Positions 8,418 through 17,547 of a stretch of 54,343 nucleotides of DNA are shown here, piece after piece. Under the pieces are notes generated by a model. It made no database searches. It was not told the DNA's origin and saw only the letters and a list, made by a program, of their open reading frames with translations. The position numbers were made by a program, and so were the translations under genes. Source of the stretch: UBA2365 sp964594045 (GTDB taxonomy: Bacteria > Bacteroidota > Bacteroidia > Chitinophagales > Saprospiraceae); the NCBI GenBank assembly GCA_964594045.1, contig CAZQKR010000025.1, positions 1 through 54,343 of the forward strand, written 5' to 3'. Positions within the stretch are counted from its first letter, which is position 1. Each line of letters begins with the position of its first letter.

Positions 8418-8514
8418 TGCTGTCCCTTTAAGCTTTTACTAAAGCAGGAGAGCGGGCATTTTCATCCCATAAACAAAATTAACCGGCTACTGTTGAATTG
8501 TTATTATATAATAA

Positions 8515-8545
8515 TTGAATAGAACACAGGAAAAAATTAATTTTG
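8515..8545 (+). promoter_or_regulatory. Bacteroidota promoter for thrS
   Basis: TTG at 8515-8517 lies 20 bp before TAATTTTG at 8538-8545, matching the -33 and TAnnTTTG -7 elements with the expected spacing. Transcription would begin near 8550, giving a leader of about 15 nt before the ATG at 8565, too short for a T-box or attenuator. Confidence 0.6.
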
Positions 8546-8564
8546 CCCTTTAAATTTTATAAAA

Positions 8565-10484
8565 ATGATCAATATAAGTTTTCCTGATGGCAGTATCAGG
8601 CAATTTGAAGCCGGAGTCACGGCTTTTGATATCGCTATGGGTATCAGTGAAGGTCTTGCTAGAAATGTGCTTTCTGCAAGTGTAAATGGCAAAGTCAGGG
8701 ATTTGATGCTCCCCATTACCGAGGATGCGACCATCGTTTTTCATAAATGGGAAGATCCGGAAGGTAAAGCGACTTACTGGCATTCTTCTGCGCATCTGAT
8801 GGCTGAGGCATTGGAAACTTTATATCCCGGTGTAAAATTCGGCATTGGTCCGGACATTGAGCAGGGTTTTTATTATGATGTGGATATGGGAGACCATGAG
8901 CTCAACCTGACTGACCTGCAGGCCATTGAAAAGAAGATGCTTGATCTGGCAAAAGAAAAACAAGCCTTTGTCCGAAAAGCGGTCTCAAAAGATGATGCGA
9001 TCAATTATTTTACTCAAAAGGGTGATGAATATAAACTGGAACTGATCTCAGAGCTGGAGGACGGTGAGATCACTTTCTATACATCAGGCAGTTTTGTTGA
9101 CCTTTGCAGGGGACCACATCTACCTGACACCCGGCATATCAAGGCGGTTAAATTGCTTAACATTGCCGGCGCTTACTGGAGAGGTGACGAGTCCAGAAAA
9201 ATGATGACGCGCATTTATGGGATCACTTTCCCGCAGAAAGCGGAATTGACAGATTTCCTGGAAAAACTGGAAGAAGCGAAAAAAAGGGACCATCGCAAGT
9301 TGGGTGTTGAACTTGAATTGTTCATGTTTTCAGAAAAAGTCGGTGCAGGATTGCCGATATGGTTGCCTAAAGGAACCGCATTGAGGTCCAGGCTGGAGGA
9401 GTTTTTGAAAGATGAACAATTGAAAAGAGGTTACCAGGCCGTGATCACACCTCATTTAGGCAAAAAAGACCTTTATGTGACCAGCGGTCACTATGCTAAA
9501 TATGGAAAAGACAGCTTCCAGCCAATACATACACCAAGGGAAGGAGAAGAGTTTTTGTTGAAACCGATGAACTGTCCACATCACTGTGAAATTTACAACA
9601 ACAAGCCACACTCATATCGTGAATTGCCGATCAGGATCGCTGAGTTCGGAACGGTTTACCGTTATGAGCAAAGTGGAGAGCTGCACGGACTGACCAGAGT
9701 TCGTGGGTTTACGCAGGATGACGCTCATATTTTCTGCACTCCCGATCAGTTGAAGACTGAATTTTTGAATGTGCTGGAACTCACCGAGAAGGTATTGAGT
9801 AAACTTGGTTTTGAAAAATACACTGCTCAGATATCTCTGCGTGATCCCGTCAACAAAGAAAAATACATCGGGTCAGATGAGAACTGGGAAAAAGCCGAGC
9901 AGGCCATCATCGATGCCACTAAGGAAGTTGGCTTAAAAACCATCACAGCCTATGGTGAAGCAGCTTTTTACGGGCCAAAGCTCGATTTCATGGTCAAGGA
10001 TGCATTGGGAAGGTCCTGGCAATTGGGCACGATACAGGTGGATTACAATCTGCCAGAAAGATTTAACCTGGAATACATAGGTTCTGATAATCAAACGCAT
10101 CAGCCGGTGATGATACACAGAGCGCCGTTTGGATCAATGGAAAGGTTTGTAGCCGTACTGATAGAGCACACTGCCGGAAAGTTCCCGTTGTGGCTGACTC
10201 CAGACCAATTTGCCATATTGCCCATCAGCGATCAGTACAACGATGCGGCACAACAGATCTTAACTGCATTGAATGTTGGCGGACTGAGGGGTATCATCGA
10301 TGACAGATCGGAATCTATCGGCAGGAAGATTCGCGACACAGAACTGAAAAAAATACCTTTCATGTTGATCCTGGGTGAAAAAGAAATGAATTCCAATACT
10401 GTTTCGGTCAGAAAACAGGGAGAAGGCGATTTGGGAAGCATGACCATTGAGGAATTTACACAATTCATCAAAGATCAGTTATAA
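8565..10484 (+). CDS. thrS: Threonyl-tRNA synthetase
   Basis: 639 residues, full length. Domains in order: TGS (1-62), second additional/editing domain (about 65-225) with the HxxxH motif (His73, His77) and Cys181/His185 for hydrolysis of Ser-tRNA(Thr), class II catalytic core (about 245-535) and anticodon-binding domain (about 540-639). Cys337 in KPMNCPHH is the first ligand of the catalytic zinc. All expected parts are present. In many bacteria infC-rpmI-rplT follow thrS, but here the gene is monocistronic, with a terminator overlapping the convergent HIT gene. Confidence 0.98.
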   Translation: MINISFPDGSIRQFEAGVTAFDIAMGISEGLARNVLSASVNGKVRDLMLPITEDATIVFHKWEDPEGKATYWHSSAHLMAEALETLYPGVKFGIGPDIEQGFYYDVDMGDHELNLTDLQAIEKKMLDLAKEKQAFVRKAVSKDDAINYFTQKGDEYKLELISELEDGEITFYTSGSFVDLCRGPHLPDTRHIKAVKLLNIAGAYWRGDESRKMMTRIYGITFPQKAELTDFLEKLEEAKKRDHRKLGVELELFMFSEKVGAGLPIWLPKGTALRSRLEEFLKDEQLKRGYQAVITPHLGKKDLYVTSGHYAKYGKDSFQPIHTPREGEEFLLKPMNCPHHCEIYNNKPHSYRELPIRIAEFGTVYRYEQSGELHGLTRVRGFTQDDAHIFCTPDQLKTEFLNVLELTEKVLSKLGFEKYTAQISLRDPVNKEKYIGSDENWEKAEQAIIDATKEVGLKTITAYGEAAFYGPKLDFMVKDALGRSWQLGTIQVDYNLPERFNLEYIGSDNQTHQPVMIHRAPFGSMERFVAVLIEHTAGKFPLWLTPDQFAILPISDQYNDAAQQILTALNVGGLRGIIDDRSESIGRKIRDTELKKIPFMLILGEKEMNSNTVSVRKQGEGDLGSMTIEEFTQFIKDQL

Positions 10485-10530
10485 GACTGTTTCCCTGATT
10501 TTATCACAGTAAAACGAAGATAACAGGAAT

Positions 10531-10569
10531 AAATGCAGCGATTATTCTACAATGCTGCATTTATTTTTT
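10531..10569 (+). terminator. thrS terminator overlapping the end of the HIT gene
   Basis: AAATGCAGC (10531-10539) pairs with GCTGCATTT (10554-10562), followed by a T-rich run. The right arm lies inside the last codons of the convergent HIT gene, which ends at 10547. Confidence 0.65.
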
Positions 10570-10939
10570 GTGCCAGATCAGCGAATTCTTCTGGTGCCAA
10601 CTTCATTTTTTCTTTGGTAAAATCTATATCTGACATCTGATTGATCGGAATAAGATGAATATGGGCATGAGGCACTTCAAGACCGATCACTGCAACGCCT
10701 ACCCTTTCGCAAGGTACAACTGACTTTATCGCTTTGGCAATGGTTTTAGAGAACAACATCATTTCTGCAAGTGACTTGTCATCAATATCAAAAATATAAT
10801 CGATCTCTTTTTTGGGAACCACGAGTGTGTGGCCCTTTGTCAGGGGAAAAATATCCAGAAAAGCATAAAATTCTTCCGTTTCCGCAACTTTATAGGATGG
10901 AATTTCCCCATTTACGATCTTTGAAAAAATACTTGACAT
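10547..10939 (-). CDS. HIT-family nucleotide hydrolase
   Basis: 130 residues. The histidine triad is intact: HAHIH at 91-95 within VPHAHIHLIP, with the upstream SIFSKIVNGEIP and GHTLVVPK motifs typical of the HINT branch. These cytoplasmic enzymes hydrolyse adenosine phosphoramidates and related nucleotides. The gene begins only 15 bp after the U-tract of the greA terminator, with no recognisable promoter between, so it may be read by leak-through from greA. Confidence 0.93.
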   Translation of the reverse strand: MSSIFSKIVNGEIPSYKVAETEEFYAFLDIFPLTKGHTLVVPKKEIDYIFDIDDKSLAEMMLFSKTIAKAIKSVVPCERVGVAVIGLEVPHAHIHLIPINQMSDIDFTKEKMKLAPEEFADLAQKINAAL

Positions 10940-10954
10940 GGTTTCAGCATTTTG

Positions 10955-11000
10955 GATAAAAAAATAAATCTGGAATCAAGCTAAGGTCGATTCCAGATTT
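10955..11000 (-). terminator. Terminator/attenuator between greA and the HIT gene
   Basis: A perfect 12-bp stem pairs AAATCTGGAATC (10966-10977) with GATTCCAGATTT (10989-11000) across an 11-nt loop. On the minus strand it is followed by a T-rich tract (10955-10965). The next start codon is at 10939. Confidence 0.7.
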
Positions 11001-11049
11001 ACAAAATTGCAAAAAATGCAATGGATTATCAAGATAATCCAGGTAAAAA

Positions 11050-11523
11050 CTAAAAAGATATATCCACTATTTCAAAATCGATCAATCCGGTAGGTGTGGA
11101 GATCTGAGCAATATCACCAACCTGTTTACCCAGCAAACCCTGTCCTAGTGGAGATCCGATGGACACTTTTTTCTCTTTCAGGTTGGCTTCTGATTCAGAA
11201 ACCAGTTTATAACTCATTTCCAAGTTGTTCTTAAGGTTTTTGATCGTAACCTTTGAAAGGATCACAACCCTGGAAGTATCGAGTTTACTTTCATCGATCA
11301 CACGTGTATTTGCCAGGATCTGTTCCATTTCAGATATCTTCATTTCAAGCATTGCCTGAGCATCTTTGGCTGCATCATATTCCGCATTTTCAGAAATATC
11401 CCCTTTTTCCCGGGCTTCTGCAATTGCCTGTGCAGCTTCCTTACGTCCTGTTGACTTCAGCTCATCCAATTCTCTGACCATTTTATCATAACCTTGCTTT
11501 GTCATGTAATTTATTCCCGCCAT
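11050..11523 (-). CDS. greA: Transcription elongation factor GreA
   Basis: 157 residues, the normal GreA length. The N-terminal coiled coil (about 1-80) carries GDISENAEYDAAK, holding the acidic tip residues that enter the RNA polymerase secondary channel to stimulate transcript cleavage. The C-terminal FKBP-like domain has the conserved SPLGQGLLGKQVGD phrase. It is followed by a strong hairpin and the HIT gene. Confidence 0.97.
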   Translation of the reverse strand: MAGINYMTKQGYDKMVRELDELKSTGRKEAAQAIAEAREKGDISENAEYDAAKDAQAMLEMKISEMEQILANTRVIDESKLDTSRVVILSKVTIKNLKNNLEMSYKLVSESEANLKEKKVSIGSPLGQGLLGKQVGDIAQISTPTGLIDFEIVDISF

Positions 11524-11889
11524 ACTCTTAATTTGACATATTAATTTAAATGAATATTTAATACCTGTTGTGCTTTTTTTAAGCCGGGCAATATAGATAA
11601 TGAACCCAAAAACCCGGATAATTAAAGATTAACAATCGATCTGCAGATTTGGTTTCAAAAACAGTAATATCGACTGTTTTAATATTATAAGCTACTGATA
11701 TTGCATCAGTTCCGGCTACGACACCACACGGAAAAACGCTTGAGTCTCTTCTAAACATTCCAAAAATCCAAAATCCGAGATCAACAACTATTTTGAAGGC
11801 TACCCTTTTGCAGCCTTTTTATAAAAACAGAACGTTTCTGCCGCAAGACAGAAACGTTTTGTTCATTGATTCTGAGAAACGATCTCAGA
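11524..11889. other. Intergenic region between the PorV-family gene and greA
   Basis: 366 bp upstream of greA and downstream of the barrel gene. It holds the terminator-like hairpin at 11831-11858 and a second small hairpin (AAGGCT/AGCCTT, 11796-11817) followed by a plus-strand T-run, with no plus-strand gene upstream to use it. No reading frame or RNA gene is evident. Confidence 0.5.
11821..11858 (-). terminator. Terminator downstream of the PorV-family gene
   Basis: AACGTTTCTG (11831-11840) and CAGAAACGTT (11849-11858) form a 10-bp stem with an 8-nt loop. The A-rich stretch at 11821-11828 gives a U-tract on the minus strand, 31 bp past the stop. Confidence 0.55.
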
Positions 11890-12936
11890 CTATATTTCTA
11901 AACGAACACCAAAATTATGTGTGCCATTGAAAACATGGGTAGCTCTGTAAGCATAATCCAGGGAAATTTTCCTGTTGCTGCCTTTTTTCAAAGGAGTCAT
12001 CACTGAAAAACCTGCAGCAAGACCTGAATAAGCATTTCTTTCATCCAGCAACGCAGTACCGATTTCATATTTATAGGCCACTCTGGCAACAAAGAAATTT
12101 CTGAAATTGGCTTCCAGACCGGCACCCAGTTCATCCAATGAAAAAGCATTGGATGTAAAATTACCCAGTGCCCTGATGTAGCTTCTGCTTTCCAGATAAA
12201 AGTCATAGGAAACACCAATATTGAGCAATGAAGGCAATTCAAAACCTGCAGGTCTGTGACTGAAAGTCAATTGGTAATCACCATCTCCATCCGGATTCTT
12301 ACCCAGGAAAGACAAACCTTCTCCTCCGAATTTCATCGGTGTACCGACGTTTCTGATGGAAACTCCCAACTTAAAATTTTCTTTTTCTCCGGCTACATAG
12401 GATACACCTGCATCCACGGCAAAGGCAGTAGCTGCAACATCATCCAATGTCTCTGAAACTGTCCTGAACAATACACCGACAGAAATTTTATTCTGATAAG
12501 TATATGCATACCCAACCCCTAATTGCAAAAATCTGGGTGAAAAATTACCTCCTGTTCCTTCCGGCAATTCATAGGTAGTGATCGGAATATCGCCAAAGTC
12601 CAAAGACACTATGCTTACGCCCAATGTGTGTGATTGGCTGATCTTTTGGGCAACACCAAAGGAATTCACCTGAACCCCTGTGCCCACGAACATTTGGGTA
12701 TTGCTGAGTGCCAGAGAAGTTTTTTCAAAACCTCTTCCTATTCCGGCAACATTCAGCCGCATGGCTTCAACACCTGAAATCGATGCGGTGTTCAATGTAT
12801 GAAGTCCTGAACTTGCAGCCCAGGGATTGATCAACAACTCTCCTGCGCCCGCTTCACCCTGCCTGTCCGGGTTGCCGGCAAACATTGTTGCTCCGGTAAA
12901 TATGCTGACAATCACAAGTAAAAGTATTTTTTTCAT
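11890..12936 (-). CDS. PorV/PorQ-family outer-membrane beta-barrel protein
   Basis: 348 residues with a cleavable signal peptide (MKKILLLVIVSIFTGATMFAG) and an all-beta body ending in NFGVRLEI, a typical barrel C-terminus. The early segment GELLINPWAASSGLHTLNTASISGVEAMRLNVAGI follows the PorV/UPF0164 pattern. PorV shuttles T9SS substrates to the sortase complex; this protein may be a paralogue that handles a particular cargo rather than the core PorV. Context supports that: it follows, in the same direction, a TonB-dependent receptor and a giant exported protein with a T9SS-like end. Confidence 0.8.
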   Translation of the reverse strand: MKKILLLVIVSIFTGATMFAGNPDRQGEAGAGELLINPWAASSGLHTLNTASISGVEAMRLNVAGIGRGFEKTSLALSNTQMFVGTGVQVNSFGVAQKISQSHTLGVSIVSLDFGDIPITTYELPEGTGGNFSPRFLQLGVGYAYTYQNKISVGVLFRTVSETLDDVAATAFAVDAGVSYVAGEKENFKLGVSIRNVGTPMKFGGEGLSFLGKNPDGDGDYQLTFSHRPAGFELPSLLNIGVSYDFYLESRSYIRALGNFTSNAFSLDELGAGLEANFRNFFVARVAYKYEIGTALLDERNAYSGLAAGFSVMTPLKKGSNRKISLDYAYRATHVFNGTHNFGVRLEI

Positions 12937-13204
12937 AAGTATGTTTTTTATCTTCTTTTAGCCTTGCAAAATCTGTACATCATCTGCTCAAAGCAAGCTT
13001 GAATCTTGGTCCTGAGACTTATGTACCATTTGAAGACTTTAATTAAATTTTCAAGTCAGATCAACAGTCCATGTCTGGATGAATTTCAAATGGGTATCTC
13101 GTTCATACAAACATGGCCTGTCTCTCTTTCTTCGCTTTTAGTTTTTGATAAAAGCTATTATATTTTATTGTGAATCAACTATTTGACTCACAGTTACAAC
13201 GTTT

Positions 13205-16200
13205 TTATAAGCCGGTTGGGTCAAACTGCCTGTTGATACCAAACCATTTGATCGTTCTTTCTGCACCCAGATCATCAGCATAAATATGGATCAGATAAAT
13301 ACCTGATGCGATCGGAATACCCCGGCTGTTCTTCAGATCCCATTCGATATCCGGATAGATCTGAGATTTGTTGATCGCAGGATTGGAACGACCGGAAATC
13401 GTATAGTCTATGCCCTTTTCATCACGTTTGAATTGTCTGACAAACTTTCCATCCAAAGAGTAGATGGTAACTGTACACTTACCCGGCAGGTTAGTAATTT
13501 TAACCCTTTGCGTAAACTGCGAAGTTTCGTAAGCAGAATATGCATAATATGGATTTGGCGTAACATTCACCATATTTAAAGGATTATCCAGTGTATCTGC
13601 CACAACGATTTCCTCAGCCTGTGTTCCGTTCAGGTCAATGATATAGCTTCCATAGCCATTATTCTGACCAGTATGGCTTTTTACTTCATAAGGATTGGTA
13701 ATCCTGATGTTAACGGTTACATCATTGGGTATCAATCCGTCCTTATAACTCAGCATGGAAGTTCCCGGTTGTGACATCACGATACCTGCCCATGTGACAA
13801 ACTTGAGCTGCTGGCTTTTTTGCTGAGCAGCAGTTTTGTTCAGCGATTCCCTCAAAGCAGCGCATTCATCATAAGGTGTATTCATCACATAAAGAAAATG
13901 ATGTCCTCCCAGTGCGATATTCCATGGGCTGAATCCTAGTGTCAGGTTGAATGGATAAGGAATGATGTCATCTTCTGAAGGATTGAACATCATATCTCTT
14001 CCAACACCCTTTTTACCAACAAACAAGGTATCAATGTCTGCCATTCCACCGTAAGATGAATTTTCACCAAAGAAAATGTTCAGTCTCTGACCGGTTTCCA
14101 CATCGATGGCATACCCGGGGAACCAACCCATACCTGTTCCGTCTCCATCGGCAACAGGCAATCCATTTGCATCCGCTTCTTTACCAACTGAAGGTGCTTT
14201 TCTCAGATCAAACTGATTTACATTTCCTTCTGTCGGGTTAATGGCAGCAAAAATATCTCCGGGAGAGGATTCAACAACTGCACAACGGCTCCATTTGGAT
14301 TTATCTGAAGTAAAGACGATATCCACATTATTCAATCTTCCAAACCTGGTATATTGCTTGGTAAAATCTATGGTATTAGCTTTTCTCACCCAGTCATGTC
14401 CTTTATTGTACCTGTAAGCAGGAGAGATGTATTCTCCATCAGCAAAGCCTGCCAGCCAGAAAGGAATGAAAGGAGCAGGTCCAATATTGCTGAAAGTTTT
14501 ATCCGGATCGTGGATCTGGTCGGTTTCACCGTTACCTGTTTTCAGGAAGTTGGTACCATCGACGGTTTGTCCTCCCTGGGTCCGGTAAGTGTATCCCATA
14601 TCATCCCTGATCATTTTAAACCATTGTACACCTTCGGGGTCTTTATATGCCAATTCCGAGCCCAATACACCATTTGATTCTTCAGTCTGAGAAGCTGGCG
14701 GAGCAACCTGTTCGATCATCACGGAGAATCCTTCACCAAAAATGATCTGTTCATTGAAGGTACTGATGATTTTGTCTGACTTATAAACTTTGTTATTTGA
14801 AAGATCGGTCAACAGCCAATTGACTTCATTGTCCAGTTTGGCGTTGGTCATATTCTCATCGTACATATCCAGTCTGAATGATTTATTTTTAACATCAAAA
14901 GGATTGAATATGCGGATATTTAACGGACCTTCACCAGTAGCATATCTGAGTGTTCCGTCTCCCTGTCCGGCCAGTATCCTGTCGTGTTCACCTTCGGCCA
15001 GTCTGACAAAATTGGATCCTGTTCCATTTCCATCCAGTCTGGTGATCGCGACACCCTGACCTGGATATGCATTCATTATGGTATATGGAACTGGCCTTGG
15101 AATACCTGTGGTGATCTTAATGTTCCGTCTCCCTGCAAAATACGGCTCTCTTTGACCTTTCGCATTATTCGGGTTGAATTCTTCCCAATTATTGTGACCA
15201 TAAGCCAATACAAGGAAGTAATAAGGTTTGTGGTTGATCAAAGTCCTGTCGCCTGAAGCAAACTGGTCATCGGTGACCTTGAACACATTCCTGATACCCT
15301 GGTTACCACCTTTGACCTTGAGAACAGGCTCAAAGATCTGTTCACTTCCCCCTTTGGGACTTGGATTCGGGAATGAATTCCAATTATATAAAGTAGTGAC
15401 ATCGTTTTTGACATCCACCTGGTAGATCAATCTTGCTTTTTCAAAATCTGTCAATTCCGACACGGTCACAGCACCTGTTGCCAGCTGATATATCTGATAT
15501 CCTTCAAATAAATAATCCAGGTTATCTGTATCATCTTCACTGATCTTCAATCCCTTTTCGCGGTAAGCTTCAAAAGCATTATTGGACAGCAACGAGTCGT
15601 TGGACAATACCAGAACCAATTCCCGGTCCAACTGGATGATATCCATATCAGGTGCGTCAGGTCCGTTCTGCAGTCTGAAGCAGTTATCGAACAAGGTCTG
15701 AGCCAGATCATCTGCAACCAATAATTGTGTCAGGTCAGGTGCCGGATAGGACTGGTTAGGTACCCATACTGCTCCGATGATCAATTCATTGATCGCACCG
15801 GGTTTCAGCAGGAATGGACCGGTTGCCTGAATCGTCCTTCTGTCCCCAAATCCAAGGTTTTCTGAATACATGGACCACCCGTCATTATCATTTGGAGCAT
15901 CAGGAAAAACATATTTAATTGAGTCTGTGCTTCCAAGGTTATATCCTGACCCTCCGCGAGTGATCGCTGTACCGTCTTTCCACAAACCTTTCAGGTAGTT
16001 GTAGTATTCTATTGCATTATCCGGGTCAGTGGTTGCCACCGGATGGGTTCCGATTCCACGGTTGTTGTAATAGATCAATGAGGTCATACCCAGTTCAATA
16101 ATGGTATCACCGTCTTCACCAATATCCGGCGTAATGCTGGGTTCCCCGAATTCATCAAATTTTCTGGGGGCCAAAGGTCCGCGGAAATAGTCGATACCCA

Positions 16201-17275
16201 ACAAAGGAATCCTGTCGCAATAGGTATTTACACCATTGTCACAGGTACATCCGTTGGTTCCGTCCAATGCATCTTCATTGTAGACAATGGCAAGGTCTTT
16301 TGACGGAAAGGAACCTATATAGTCATCCGTATGGCATCCCAGGTCAGGGTCAACCCACATCGCAAAATAACAGTCCCTGATGTCGCTGATCGCCCTGTTG
16401 ATCAGTTTATAACGCTGGAAGGTCATGTCGTTGATCTCATCGTTGGTCGCCCAGGCAAATGCCTGCACCTGAACTTCCATCTGAATAGGACTTCCCAGAC
16501 TCTGCGTGTGAGGCCCACCATTGTCGTTATAGATCCAGAAAAACATTTCATCCGGATAAATTCCCGGAGGACAGTTACGGATCTCGATATTGGGATACTC
16601 CCCTAATTGAGGTTCGTAAAGGTTATTTTCGTTGATATCGTGAAATGAGCCCAGCCCCTGAATATTATCCGGCAATTCAAATGTGTACTTCTCGGTGAAA
16701 TACTCATTGCCTCTGCCCGGCCAGTACTTGATGTCTTCCGGAATAGAGTCAGGATGGTAAGCCTGGCCTGATGCCTGTAATCTCTTATAGGTAGCAATAT
16801 GCTTGTCAATATTCTTTCCTTCGACTTTGAAGAACCTGTCCCAGTTGTTACAGGTTTCCAGTGTAGTCACACCATTTTCATCCAGCGGACCGGAATAAAA
16901 ATCCAGCTGATTTCCTCTTCTGTATGTGGTTGCTGCTACTTTGAGATTACCGGCGTTATCCTGCCCACCAAGCCATACAGCTCCTGCAAAGATGGAGGAA
17001 ACTTCAGGTTCGCCCGGAGCCGGAACAGGTACGACATAAAGACCATCGGACTGATCCCACCATACATCACCTCCGGAAGTCAGACGCGCCCGAACGTTGT
17101 TTATGTTCTGGTCCACCTGAGCTTTTGGAGCTTTACAGTCTTCTCTGAAGTTAATGGTTGTATTGGTAAACTCTTTCTTACCTTCTTTGGGTGGCGGAAT
17201 GTAAGCAAAGCTCAAATTCCAGGCAAAAACCAAGAAAAGAGAAAAAATTAAGGTTTTGTAAAATTTAATTTTCAT
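13205..17275 (-). CDS. Giant exported protein with T9SS-like C-terminal domain
   Basis: 1356 residues. A signal peptide (MKIKFYKTLIFSLFLVFAWNLSFA) leads into a long beta-rich body with no enzyme motif I recognise but many Asp/Asn/Gly loops and repeated phrases such as DxxxDTLFVG. Residues from about 1245 (VTPNPYYAYSAYE) to the end show the FlgD-like/T9SS type A pattern: RVKITNLPGKCTVTIYSLDG, then WDLKNSRGIPIASGIYLIHI. Export by T9SS is therefore likely, with display on the surface or release. It lies between a TonB-dependent receptor and a PorV-family barrel, all on the minus strand with gaps near 270 bp, an arrangement suggesting one functional unit. Function unknown. Confidence 0.8.
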   Translation of the reverse strand: MKIKFYKTLIFSLFLVFAWNLSFAYIPPPKEGKKEFTNTTINFREDCKAPKAQVDQNINNVRARLTSGGDVWWDQSDGLYVVPVPAPGEPEVSSIFAGAVWLGGQDNAGNLKVAATTYRRGNQLDFYSGPLDENGVTTLETCNNWDRFFKVEGKNIDKHIATYKRLQASGQAYHPDSIPEDIKYWPGRGNEYFTEKYTFELPDNIQGLGSFHDINENNLYEPQLGEYPNIEIRNCPPGIYPDEMFFWIYNDNGGPHTQSLGSPIQMEVQVQAFAWATNDEINDMTFQRYKLINRAISDIRDCYFAMWVDPDLGCHTDDYIGSFPSKDLAIVYNEDALDGTNGCTCDNGVNTYCDRIPLLGIDYFRGPLAPRKFDEFGEPSITPDIGEDGDTIIELGMTSLIYYNNRGIGTHPVATTDPDNAIEYYNYLKGLWKDGTAITRGGSGYNLGSTDSIKYVFPDAPNDNDGWSMYSENLGFGDRRTIQATGPFLLKPGAINELIIGAVWVPNQSYPAPDLTQLLVADDLAQTLFDNCFRLQNGPDAPDMDIIQLDRELVLVLSNDSLLSNNAFEAYREKGLKISEDDTDNLDYLFEGYQIYQLATGAVTVSELTDFEKARLIYQVDVKNDVTTLYNWNSFPNPSPKGGSEQIFEPVLKVKGGNQGIRNVFKVTDDQFASGDRTLINHKPYYFLVLAYGHNNWEEFNPNNAKGQREPYFAGRRNIKITTGIPRPVPYTIMNAYPGQGVAITRLDGNGTGSNFVRLAEGEHDRILAGQGDGTLRYATGEGPLNIRIFNPFDVKNKSFRLDMYDENMTNAKLDNEVNWLLTDLSNNKVYKSDKIISTFNEQIIFGEGFSVMIEQVAPPASQTEESNGVLGSELAYKDPEGVQWFKMIRDDMGYTYRTQGGQTVDGTNFLKTGNGETDQIHDPDKTFSNIGPAPFIPFWLAGFADGEYISPAYRYNKGHDWVRKANTIDFTKQYTRFGRLNNVDIVFTSDKSKWSRCAVVESSPGDIFAAINPTEGNVNQFDLRKAPSVGKEADANGLPVADGDGTGMGWFPGYAIDVETGQRLNIFFGENSSYGGMADIDTLFVGKKGVGRDMMFNPSEDDIIPYPFNLTLGFSPWNIALGGHHFLYVMNTPYDECAALRESLNKTAAQQKSQQLKFVTWAGIVMSQPGTSMLSYKDGLIPNDVTVNIRITNPYEVKSHTGQNNGYGSYIIDLNGTQAEEIVVADTLDNPLNMVNVTPNPYYAYSAYETSQFTQRVKITNLPGKCTVTIYSLDGKFVRQFKRDEKGIDYTISGRSNPAINKSQIYPDIEWDLKNSRGIPIASGIYLIHIYADDLGAERTIKWFGINRQFDPTGL

Positions 17276-17333
17276 CTGATTACTTTTTTAAATCAATTAA
17301 TTTTCAGACTAGTATTCCCGTTTTGAGGGATGA

Positions 17334-17393
17334 AGACTTCCATACTTAATTCATTGTTTCGTCAATTGAATTCATGTTTTAATATGGAAGTCT
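17334..17393. repeat. Intercistronic inverted repeat
   Basis: AGACTTCCATA (17334-17344) and TATGGAAGTCT (17383-17393) are a perfect 11-bp inverted repeat separated by 38 bp. It lies between the TonB-dependent receptor stop and the start of the giant protein and could form an mRNA stem in the leader of the latter. There is no T-run to make it a standard terminator. Confidence 0.7.
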
Positions 17394-17547
17394 CAATCTG
17401 TTTATTTAACTAAAATCAATTCTGACAGGCTTCATTATTATTCAGCAAACAATATATTCAGCCCGGACAAATCATTTCAAAAATTTTCATTGTCTTCCAA
17501 AATACCTCTTTTGGCTTCGGAAAATTTTATCAGCGTATCAAAAAGTT

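Noticed and set aside
8418..8564. T-box or attenuator leader before thrS
   Set aside because: The predicted transcript start leaves only about 15 nt of leader; no T-box core sequence is visible.
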